A stretch of DNA of 6,071 nucleotides from Chlamydiota bacterium (lineage in GTDB: Bacteria > Chlamydiota > Chlamydiia > Chlamydiales > Rhabdochlamydiaceae). Every line of letters starts with the position of its first letter. Within the stretch, counting starts at the first letter, position 1. The DNA is taken from positions 1 through 6,071 of the forward strand of contig JAHFTP010000107.1 of assembly GCA_023265495.1 (NCBI GenBank), read 5' to 3'. This document shows positions 1-5,705 of the stretch, piece by piece. Below the pieces are notes generated by a model, which had not been told where the DNA came from, ran no database searches, and worked only from the letters and a program-made list of their open reading frames with translations. Made by a program: the position numbers and the translations under genes.

Positions 1-759
1 GGAGCTCCGTCCTTTGGTGAAGCCCTGCGCTATGGATGTGAAGTCTTTCACACGCTAAAAAGGCTGCTTAAAGAAAAAGGATATACAACATCTGTTGGCG
101 ATGAGGGGGGGTTTGCCCCGCAACTATCATCCCATGAAGAGGCACTCGATTTTCTTGTATGCGCAATAGAGAAGGCCGGCTTTACACCAGGGAAAGAAAT
201 CTCTCTAGCGCTCGACTGTGCAGCTTCCGAATTCTATGAGAGTAAAACGAAATCCTATGTAGAGAAGAAAAGATCCGGCACGTCTAAAACAGCTCAGCAG
301 CAAGTAGACTATCTATGTGCTCTTTGTGAGCATTATCCAATAGATTCTATTGAAGATGGCATGGATCAAAACGACTGGGACGGATGGCAGCTGCTAACAA
401 AAAAGCTAGGAAAAGACATACAGCTTGTAGGCGATGATATCTTTGTGACAAACACAAAATTCTTACAAAAAGGAATTGAAAAGCACGTAGCCAACGCCAT
501 ATTAATCAAAGTTAACCAGATTGGCACCCTTACAGAAACCCTTGCTGCCATGGCTCTAGCAAAGAAAGCAGGATACAAAGCCATCATTTCTCACCGGTCC
601 GGAGAGACGGAAGACTCCACAATTGCAGACATCGCTGTAGCCACCTCCTGCGGACAGATTAAAACAGGGTCTCTATCCCGCTCTGATCGAATAGCTAAAT
701 ACAATAGGTTACTAGAAATTGAAGATGAACTCGGAGCTAAGGCTAAATATATTTCCTAA
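1..759 (+). CDS. eno: Enolase (2-phosphoglycerate dehydratase), C-terminal part, 5' end outside the window
   Basis: This is the last 252 residues of enolase, which interconverts 2-phosphoglycerate and phosphoenolpyruvate in glycolysis and is normally cytosolic; the usual length is about 430 residues, so roughly 40 percent is missing upstream. The reading frame is open from base 1 with no stop before TAA at 757-759. Counting from the first visible codon, one sees the GDEGGFAP loop (33-40), metal ligands Asp72 (in ALDCAASEFY), Glu118 (in DSIEDGM) and the Asp145/Asp146 pair (in VGDDIFVTN), the catalytic lysine Lys170 (in LIKVNQIGT), the SHRSGETED segment (197-205) and the C-terminal GQIKTGSLSRSDR segment (218-230) with its conserved lysine. 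All expected active-site residues are present, so it appears functional. The ATG at 361 is an internal methionine, not the start. The gene faces a minus-strand gene whose stop lies 17 bp away. Confidence 0.97.
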   Translation, partial: GAPSFGEALRYGCEVFHTLKRLLKEKGYTTSVGDEGGFAPQLSSHEEALDFLVCAIEKAGFTPGKEISLALDCAASEFYESKTKSYVEKKRSGTSKTAQQQVDYLCALCEHYPIDSIEDGMDQNDWDGWQLLTKKLGKDIQLVGDDIFVTNTKFLQKGIEKHVANAILIKVNQIGTLTETLAAMALAKKAGYKAIISHRSGETEDSTIADIAVATSCGQIKTGSLSRSDRIAKYNRLLEIEDELGAKAKYIS

Positions 760-776
760 GACAACACGGCAAAAGC

Positions 777-1868
777 CTACCGTTTCACTTCAATTTCTGC
801 TTGGTAGATAAGCGGCTGCCCCGCAATAAAAAGAGTATGTGCCGCAAGAGGCTTTAGCTGTCTATCAAGAGAAATCAGATAGATGTTCGGGAGTAAATTC
901 CCCATTTTTGGGATTATATCTCCCTGAGTTAAAAAAAGATGGAACTTTGGTCTTTGCCCTTCCGGAATCAATTCCCAATCTTCCCATACAGCATTCGACA
1001 CCCCGGGAGGATTAAATACGTAGGATCTTTCTGCACATATCCTTTCGAATTCATAGATCATCGTATACATACTTAAAACGCCTCCTAAGCTAAATCCCAT
1101 AACAGCCGTTTTTTTCCCAAAACTATGGACTTGATCAAGCCATAGATGGATACGCTGCCGAGCGGATTGAAAGGCACTCAGGCCCGGACCTGAAACGTCT
1201 AAGTCACTCAGGACAGAAGCCCACCCTTGCTTTGTTTGCAAAGACAGGTCTGTCCCTCTATACAGTAAAAGGGGGTGAACCTTGCCCCTATTTTTTGGCA
1301 CAAAACCGAAAGCAGGCATCCCCTTTCCTAAATCAAAGACCCTATCTACCGTATACTCTTCTAAGGAGATACTCCCCTCATCTGAACAATAGGGAAGAGA
1401 CACCACATCCCCCTTTTCCAACTCCCTATAGGCTAAAATCTTCGTAAGAGTCTCTGCTGTAGCGAGCTGCAAAAACTCTTTTTCGCAACAATACTCGTAG
1501 ATCACACGAAAAAGATCTGAAGCTACAAGGACATCTGCTTTGTCCTCAGTGACGGTTGCAATGATAGGATGCACCGGAGAAAAATAGCCGTAGTACCGAG
1601 AGAATGCCACCAAAGCGGGAACATCGTTTTCGAATGTTATTCCCCCCTTGCATACGGTGTCGCAATAGGAGCGGTACTTCCATGGAAATGTCCAAGACAG
1701 CATTTTATCGAGCTTGCTTAGCGTACGACTTCTTAGCTGCGTATTCCAGCGAGTCTCCTGCTCCTGCAGCCACTTATTTTCACAGGCAGGGTCTTCAGGC
1801 AGAGGATCTCCACAAAAAGAACCTGTGCTCAGTAGGCACAGCAAGGGGAAAAGGATCATTTTTTTCAT
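777..1868 (-). CDS. Exported cysteine-rich alpha/beta-hydrolase, class 3 lipase-like
   Basis: A 363-residue protein beginning MKKMILFPLLCLL, a typical Sec signal peptide with cleavage probably around residues 17-20; the sequence before Cys19 (GSF) is a poor lipobox, so a periplasmic or secreted protein is more likely than a lipoprotein. The C-terminal half reads as an alpha/beta-hydrolase: a strand plus turn LLLYRGTDLS (200-209), the nucleophile elbow GFSLG with Ser260, the strand YVFNPPGVS (283-291), a likely acid Asp317 in TQGDIIPK, and a likely catalytic His344 in AAHTLF. The order Ser-Asp-His and the GDIIP motif fit class 3 (triacylglycerol) lipases, so a lipase or esterase is inferred; the substrate is unknown. 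Nine cysteines (11, 19, 29, 69, 73, 127, 128, 161, 278) suggest disulfides after export. The N-terminal 180 residues match no family I recognise. The start lies 5 bp after the stop of the upstream sulfatase-like gene, so the two are co-transcribed; the only ribosome-binding match is a weak AAGAAA just before the ATG, which suggests translational coupling. Confidence 0.82.
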   Translation of the reverse strand: MKKMILFPLLCLLSTGSFCGDPLPEDPACENKWLQEQETRWNTQLRSRTLSKLDKMLSWTFPWKYRSYCDTVCKGGITFENDVPALVAFSRYYGYFSPVHPIIATVTEDKADVLVASDLFRVIYEYCCEKEFLQLATAETLTKILAYRELEKGDVVSLPYCSDEGSISLEEYTVDRVFDLGKGMPAFGFVPKNRGKVHPLLLYRGTDLSLQTKQGWASVLSDLDVSGPGLSAFQSARQRIHLWLDQVHSFGKKTAVMGFSLGGVLSMYTMIYEFERICAERSYVFNPPGVSNAVWEDWELIPEGQRPKFHLFLTQGDIIPKMGNLLPNIYLISLDRQLKPLAAHTLFIAGQPLIYQAEIEVKR

Positions 1869-1873
1869 TTTTC

Positions 1874-3793
1874 TTATGGTACAAAAATTTGGTCTAATGC
1901 CTGACCAAAATGGTTTCTAATAGAGGACAAACTATATTGGACATTCTCCTCTCGCGAATTTTTCGTTGCAACGATACGAAGAGATTTGCAATGAAAAACA
2001 TCCGCTTTATTACAAAACTGAGCTACGAGTTTATGTGTCCCATTGTGAATATAAAACTCATAGGGGGCCCTGCCGAAATTATTCCTAACACCCACTGCAA
2101 AAGGCCTGCTTTTTTCCTGGAAAATACTCTCACCTTGGAATGTGCCTTCAAAACATTGCTCTCCTATTAAGTAGTGAAAGATCGTAGGAAAGATATCCAT
2201 TTGCGTAGTGATCTGCTCTTTTTTTGCCTCAAGGGTGCTAGTACCTAACTTGTAGTAAAGGGCAATATGGAGTTGAGGTAGTGTTAGCTCTGAAGAATGA
2301 AAAATGTGGCCATGTTCAAAAAACTCCTCGCCATGATCTGCAGTAAAGACAACAATAGACTCCTTTCCCGCGGGAGATGCGTCCAAGGTATGTAAGAATC
2401 GGCCAAAAAGACTATCTACATAGTGAACAGAGTTTTTATATCGGTTGATGATTTTATCCAGACTTTCGGTAGAAAAAGCCGTATGAAGGAAGTTGATCTT
2501 ATCATCAATAGGAGCAAATGGGGGAGCTTCCTCAGTGGGAAAGCTATAATCAAAGTGGGTGGAGTCTAGAAAAACTATGAAGACTCTTCCTCCCGACTTT
2601 TCCTCTGTTTGCATATCATGACAGAGCGTATCTACAGCTTTTGCATCAGATTGATGCACCTGCATCTGGCTCGTATCTCCATAATTGTGGAATTGATCTG
2701 CTAGGTAGTGATTTTCCCCGAAGATCATCTGGTCCATATGGTAGTAATTTAATTTGCTAGATGCATAGAGGCGAATTTCGTACCCCATTTTTTTAAGTAG
2801 TTGAAGAGCTGTGCTTCCACTTTTCCATTGCTGGCAGTGATAATTCGTCCAGTAAAAGGGATAGAGAGAATAAAATAGGGAAAACCAAGAAATCTGTGTT
2901 GCATTCGCATTAGAGTGGCTCTGCTGACAGTGGATATTATCTGCCTTAAATCTAGCAAGATGGGGGGCTATGCTCTCTGTGATGTAATCATCGCGCAGAC
3001 TTTCAGCCACAAATAAATAAATATCAGGCTTTCTCTGCAAAGAAAATGGGGAGGAGTCGAGCTCGGCAAAACAGTCCTTATCCTTCCAAGGATCTTTAAT
3101 GAACCCGTTCACTACAAGAACTTCTTCTTGCTCCGGGGAAAAGGTGATCTTCCAAGGAAGGGCTTTGACATATAGATCTGTAGCACTGCTCTTTGCAAAG
3201 GGGGACAAAACACTTTCCCATAGGAATAAAAGAAAGGCTAGGCTACAACATATACTCACTGCTAACTTCGGGTAGAAGATCAATCTCCTGCCCTCTGAGA
3301 GCTTCTCTGTAATACGATAAAAAACTACCCCTATTGCGACGAGAACAGAAGCTATCAGTGCTCCTCCTATCCAGGTCATTAAAGAAATATTACTGGCGGC
3401 AAGCAGCTCCATAAAATTTTGGAAACTTTCCTGCGAGACAAATTCCAAAGCATACCAAACCGTCATATCCATCAAACGGACTAAGAGGAAATCAATTCCC
3501 TGACTCAGAAATAGCAGAAAGGTAGCTATGATAAAAAGGAGCTTTATCGCCCTCATGCCATAGTATTGCAGCCACCAACTCATAAGCAAGAGTACAGCCA
3601 TCTCTAAAAAACACTGACCTAAAGAGGTTACAAAATAGAACCACTTAGCAAAAGGATTGATACTTTCAATAATAAACATGTGATAGCCATGTAAAAAAGC
3701 GATAAGCACGAAGAACGTAGCAAAATACAGGTAGTTTGCTGTGAAGAAACTCCCATTTTCCCCTGCTCTGTTTTTTGGATGATCTTTGTCCAT
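1874..3793 (-). CDS. Five-TM alkaline-phosphatase-superfamily protein (sulfatase / phosphoethanolamine-transferase type, YejM-like architecture)
   Basis: A 639-residue inner-membrane protein. Five hydrophobic segments lie at about 20-41, 51-73, 83-105, 138-159 and 177-199, followed by a linker and a periplasmic sulfatase-fold domain from about 255. Expected metal and nucleophile residues are visible: Glu264 in FVAESLRDDY, a likely nucleophile Thr299 in SNANATQIS, His413 in DSTHFDY, Asp486-His487 in FTADHGEEF and further histidines in HGHIFH (494-499). The same set (Glu, Thr, His, Asp-His) serves in lipoteichoic acid synthase LtaS and phosphoethanolamine transferases. The five-TM layout and the segment NATQISWFSLFYSLYP resemble YejM/PbgA (GNTTDNGIFGLFYGISP as I recall it), the regulator of LPS synthesis in enterobacteria, but YejM lacks the intact ADHGE motif that is present here. 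Inferred role: transfer or hydrolysis of a phospho- or sulfo-group on a lipid or surface polymer; the substrate is not shown. The ATG at 3793 is the first in frame and has only a weak ribosome-binding site. It is first in a pair with the exported lipase-like gene. Confidence 0.88.
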   Translation of the reverse strand: MDKDHPKNRAGENGSFFTANYLYFATFFVLIAFLHGYHMFIIESINPFAKWFYFVTSLGQCFLEMAVLLLMSWWLQYYGMRAIKLLFIIATFLLFLSQGIDFLLVRLMDMTVWYALEFVSQESFQNFMELLAASNISLMTWIGGALIASVLVAIGVVFYRITEKLSEGRRLIFYPKLAVSICCSLAFLLFLWESVLSPFAKSSATDLYVKALPWKITFSPEQEEVLVVNGFIKDPWKDKDCFAELDSSPFSLQRKPDIYLFVAESLRDDYITESIAPHLARFKADNIHCQQSHSNANATQISWFSLFYSLYPFYWTNYHCQQWKSGSTALQLLKKMGYEIRLYASSKLNYYHMDQMIFGENHYLADQFHNYGDTSQMQVHQSDAKAVDTLCHDMQTEEKSGGRVFIVFLDSTHFDYSFPTEEAPPFAPIDDKINFLHTAFSTESLDKIINRYKNSVHYVDSLFGRFLHTLDASPAGKESIVVFTADHGEEFFEHGHIFHSSELTLPQLHIALYYKLGTSTLEAKKEQITTQMDIFPTIFHYLIGEQCFEGTFQGESIFQEKSRPFAVGVRNNFGRAPYEFYIHNGTHKLVAQFCNKADVFHCKSLRIVATKNSREENVQYSLSSIRNHFGQALDQIFVP

Positions 3794-3840
3794 GGCGTTT
3801 ATATAGATAGGTAACGACTAGTCTATCCCCCTTTTTTTAG

Positions 3841-3855
3841 CTTTAGCAGCTAAAG
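3841..3855. repeat. Perfect 15-bp palindrome CTTTAGC-A-GCTAAAG in the gap upstream of the sulfatase-like gene
   Basis: Seven-base arms flank a central A, and TTT (3836-3838) and AAA (3858-3860) extend the symmetry outside a 2-base AG spacer on each side. It sits in the 102-bp gap between the YopJ-like gene and the sulfatase-like gene, 48 bp upstream of the latter's start. No T-run follows the hairpin in either direction (the minus strand continues CTAAAAAAAG), so it does not look like a rho-independent terminator. On the minus strand a TTGACC (-35-like, 3865-3870) lies just upstream, but a convincing -10 is missing. A protein-binding operator or an RNA stem in the 3' end of the upstream transcript are both possible. 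Confidence 0.4.
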
Positions 3856-3895
3856 AGAAATCCGGTCAATGAGAATGTAAATAAAGAGGTACTGA

Positions 3896-5371
3896 TTATG
3901 AACTAAAGAGAGGTTTTTTCACTGAAAAGCCCATTGATTCGAGCTTTGGAAGTTTTTTTCTAAAGCAATCCCAAATTTGAGGATATTTTTCTTGGTTCTC
4001 AACCAACTCGATAAGCTTGGCTCCGTACTTATGCCCTTTTCGCAGAAGATATCTTCTTTTCTCTGTTTCATCGGTATGTGCTTTAATGAAGTCTTCTAAG
4101 CTTTTATGCCGTTTTGAGCGCACCGGATCTTGAGTATTTACCCCCATTAAAGCTGCAGATTTTTGCACTGTTTTAGCCCAAGCAGGAGGCAAGCTTTTTT
4201 TAGGCACCTTTACACCATGCTCTTTAATATCTAACAGAGCATTGCAAAGGATATTCATAGCATCATTTCTACAACTTTTGTGATCTGCTTGTCGGCTGAC
4301 ATTAAGATTTGCTAGATGAAACTGCGGAGCGTCCTTGCGACTAAGACCATTTGCAAAATTGTCTCCAACAGAGTCTAACTGTAAAATTGTATGCTGGTCC
4401 TTCAAGACAACAATCGGTGTAACGTGAGCTCCTTTTATAACAAGATTGTCTTTGAAGAGGATAAATCCAAAACGAGAGGGAGTTGCGGGATCTTGGAGTA
4501 AATCTTTCAGATCCTCTCTTCTTCCTACATGTATTGTTATTCCATATTTCATTTGGTAGTAAGCCGCAAGAAGCGCCATCCCATAAATAGTAGGACAGAC
4601 AATATCGTCGTTGATATTAAAATACGTATAGACCTCGGACAAATCTATACATTCCGGCAGAGCACCATAAGCCTCTCTAGCCAAAGATCGCAGGCGGTAG
4701 AGCAGTTTTAAATCGCTAAGATATTTTTCTAAAGTATCTGCACCCGCTCTCTTATTACGGATTCTATTATCCATTCTGTAGTCATCAATCTTACAATCCC
4801 AAAACACGTCTAAGACGTCTACAAAGCGATTGTTTTCACGCTGCATTTGTAAAGGTTTTATGCTTTTTATCAAATCGTCTACAAGGTCTTGATATGTGTC
4901 GCGTTGGCTCTTCTCATCTACATGTTGAAGCTTTGCTCTCCAACCGGCAATAACTTCATCTGGGACATTTATGTCTTCTAAGCCATTTTCTATTCTTCTT
5001 TGCACATCCTCGCAGGCCGCACCCCGCTGGAAACCGGCTGGATCAAACTGGCGTTTTTTGACTTTATTTTCCGAATAGGAATATCCCGGATACAGCTTCT
5101 CTTGCGCTATATCTGCTATGAGATAATCGACCCTCTCTTGATAACTGCAGTAGGAAGTATAGAGGGAGCGCATAAGGAAATAGCCCAATCCCAAAGTGGC
5201 GATTGTTAGGGTTCCTGTAAAAATGGTCAAAGCCACCTTATACACGAGACGTGTACAACCTGACAATTTAGGGTTTACTATGGGGGAGACAAGAAATTCC
5301 TGCCAATTTTGCGGCTTCATCTGCTCTTCAAGAACAGTTATACGAGTATTTTGAATCGACAATGCGGTCAT
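3896..5371 (-). CDS. Membrane-anchored YopJ/C55-like (CE-clan) acetyltransferase or protease, candidate host-directed effector
   Basis: A 491-residue protein. Residues 1-40 are polar and lack a Sec signal; one hydrophobic segment spans about 42-68; 75-240 is charged and probably helical; a catalytic-like domain covers about 245-385; a basic C-terminal region (388-491) follows. The putative catalytic set is His316 (KGAHVTPIVV), Asp333 (LQLDSVG), Gln361 and Cys367 (SRQADHKSCRNDAM). The Gln-to-Cys distance of six equals that in YopJ (QRSSSEC), and YopJ, HopZ and PopP2 use His-Glu/Asp-Cys, PopP2 having Asp. More of the YopJ pattern, recalled from memory, is present: a KYG.TI.V...EDL stretch (275-288), SRFGFIL (299-305) just before the histidine, and LPPAWAKTVQ...SKRHKSLEDFI after the cysteine. 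The family acetylates Ser/Thr/Lys of host kinases; some CE-clan relatives such as chlamydial ChlaDub1 remove ubiquitin or NEDD8 and also have a membrane segment. Type III export is inferred from context only. The ATG at 5371 is preceded by a hairpin rather than a clear Shine-Dalgarno; Met18 is a possible later start. Family assignment is moderately sure, activity unproven. Confidence 0.72.
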   Translation of the reverse strand: MTALSIQNTRITVLEEQMKPQNWQEFLVSPIVNPKLSGCTRLVYKVALTIFTGTLTIATLGLGYFLMRSLYTSYCSYQERVDYLIADIAQEKLYPGYSYSENKVKKRQFDPAGFQRGAACEDVQRRIENGLEDINVPDEVIAGWRAKLQHVDEKSQRDTYQDLVDDLIKSIKPLQMQRENNRFVDVLDVFWDCKIDDYRMDNRIRNKRAGADTLEKYLSDLKLLYRLRSLAREAYGALPECIDLSEVYTYFNINDDIVCPTIYGMALLAAYYQMKYGITIHVGRREDLKDLLQDPATPSRFGFILFKDNLVIKGAHVTPIVVLKDQHTILQLDSVGDNFANGLSRKDAPQFHLANLNVSRQADHKSCRNDAMNILCNALLDIKEHGVKVPKKSLPPAWAKTVQKSAALMGVNTQDPVRSKRHKSLEDFIKAHTDETEKRRYLLRKGHKYGAKLIELVENQEKYPQIWDCFRKKLPKLESMGFSVKKPLFSS

Positions 5372-5375
5372 AGAG

Positions 5376-5393
5376 AACTAATACCCATTAGTT
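5376..5393 (-). promoter_or_regulatory. Hairpin directly before the start codon of the YopJ-like gene
   Basis: Read on the minus strand, AACTAAT and ATTAGTT form a perfect 7-bp stem with a GGGT loop, ending 4 bases before the ATG at 5371. The loop holds the only G-run near the start, so ribosome access could depend on this stem. The stem is all A/T apart from one C:G pair and would be weak alone, and as DNA it is also a symmetrical site that a repressor could bind. An ATG in its first arm opens a 6-codon reading frame (ATG at 5388-5386) whose TGA stop overlaps the main ATG as ATGA; it has no visible ribosome-binding site. Confidence 0.4.
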
Positions 5394-5404
5394 TAATTTA
5401 GGCT

Positions 5405-5433
5405 ATATTATCTAATTAACGCATAAAAATCAA
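5405..5433 (-). promoter_or_regulatory. Candidate sigma-70-type promoter for the YopJ-like gene
   Basis: On the minus strand TTGATT (5433-5428) matches the -35 consensus at four of six bases, and TAATAT (5410-5405) matches the -10 consensus at four of six, with a 17-bp spacer. Transcription would begin near 5398, leaving a leader of about 27 bases that includes the start-proximal hairpin. The upstream DNA is nearly pure A/T and could act as an UP element. In such AT-rich DNA chance matches are frequent, so this is only a candidate. Confidence 0.4.
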
Positions 5434-5450
5434 ATCATTTTAAGTTTATA

Positions 5451-5462
5451 TATTAATTAATA
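5451..5462. repeat. AT-only palindrome TATTAATTAATA in the divergent gap
   Basis: A perfect 12-bp palindrome lies upstream of the candidate minus-strand promoter and upstream of the tRNA promoter. It could be a binding site for a dimeric regulator or nucleoid protein, but in DNA of this composition chance symmetry is common. The rest of the 237-bp gap (5372-5608) shows no open reading frame of note. Confidence 0.2.
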
Positions 5463-5514
5463 ATCGCAAATATAATAGCCAGATAAAAATAAATTTTTGT
5501 TAAGCTATAATCGA

Positions 5515-5527
5515 AGAGCCTGGCTCT
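5515..5527. repeat. Short inverted repeat AGAGCC-T-GGCTCT downstream of a TATAAT box
   Basis: Six-base perfect arms around a central T begin 3 bases after a perfect TATAAT (5506-5511) on the plus strand. No good -35 element is found at 16-18 bp upstream of that TATAAT (the bases there are A-rich). The palindrome could be an operator at the start of a longer tRNA precursor transcript, or simply chance. It is the first GC-rich patch after the AT-rich gap. Confidence 0.25.
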
Positions 5528-5567
5528 GCACAGCTGAGCGCAAAGATCTCAAAAGAGGAAAAAACCC

Positions 5568-5596
5568 TTGGCAAAAAAGAAAGATTTCTTAATGAT
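5568..5596 (+). promoter_or_regulatory. Stable-RNA type promoter for tRNA-Arg
   Basis: TTGGCA (5568-5573) matches the -35 consensus at five of six bases, and AATGAT (5591-5596) matches the -10 consensus at four of six, with an ideal 17-bp spacer. Transcription would start near 5603, only about six bases before the mature tRNA 5' end at 5609. The stretch between the -10 and the start is GC-rich (TAGCGCC), the kind of discriminator found at rRNA and tRNA promoters under stringent control. Placement immediately before the tRNA supports the call; the control by ppGpp is inferred from family knowledge. Confidence 0.6.
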
Positions 5597-5608
5597 TAGC
5601 GCCTTCTT

Positions 5609-5682
5609 GCACTGGTAGCTCAGCTGGATAGAGTACCCGGCTACGAACCGGGTGGTCGGAGGTTCGAATCCTCTCCGGTGCG
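5609..5682 (+). tRNA. tRNA-Arg (anticodon ACG)
   Basis: A full cloverleaf can be folded: acceptor arms GCACTGG (5609-5615) and CCGGTGC (5675-5681) with one T:G wobble, a D arm GCTC...GAGT, an anticodon stem CCCGG/CCGGG around loop CTACGAA with anticodon ACG at 5643-5645, a 5-base variable loop TGGTC, and a T arm GGAGG-TTCGAAT-CCTCT. The body closely matches the bacterial tRNA-Arg(ACG) pattern; the wobble A34 is normally deaminated to inosine by TadA to read CGU, CGC and CGA. The discriminator base is G (5682). The CCA tail is not encoded (CA then TTTT follows), so CCA must be added by the nucleotidyltransferase. Confidence 0.96.
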
Positions 5683-5705
5683 CATTTTACACTTGTGAAA
5701 AACAG

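Noticed and set aside
361..759. Separate 132-residue protein starting at ATG 361
   Set aside because: It is an internal methionine of enolase; the frame is open and homologous from base 1.
777..1868. Lipoprotein reading of the lipase-like protein with Cys19 as the lipidated residue
   Set aside because: The residues before Cys19 (G-S-F) do not fit the lipobox, and Cys11 lies too early in the signal peptide.
1232..2170. Plus-strand reading frames opposite the lipase-like and sulfatase-like genes (1232-1447, 1604-1897, 1714-1920, 1910-2170)
   Set aside because: Low-complexity or unlikely translations lying antisense to well supported genes; no ribosome-binding sites or domains.
3831..3860. Rho-independent terminator for the YopJ-like gene
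   Set aside because: The hairpin is followed on the minus strand by A-rich, then G-rich sequence, not by a T-run.
3896..5371. Ulp1/C48 or ChlaDub-type deubiquitinase as the first choice
   Set aside because: The usual His-Trp pair and the D-C-G motif at the nucleophile are absent; residues around His316 and before it fit YopJ better. Kept as an alternative only.
5471..5476. TATAAT at 5471-5476 as a plus-strand promoter
   Set aside because: No -35 element at suitable distance and it lies in nearly pure A/T DNA, where the hexamer is expected by chance.
5568..5618. Tiny reading frame from TTG at 5568 (MAKKKDFL..., 16 codons) preceded by AGAGGA
   Set aside because: The TTGGCA is better explained as the -35 box of the tRNA promoter; the frame uses a TTG start and its stop lies inside the tRNA.
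5372..5700. Genomic island or attachment site at the tRNA-Arg gene
   Set aside because: No integrase, and no second copy of the tRNA 3' end is visible; the effector-like gene lies on the 5' side of the tRNA, where integration does not usually occur.
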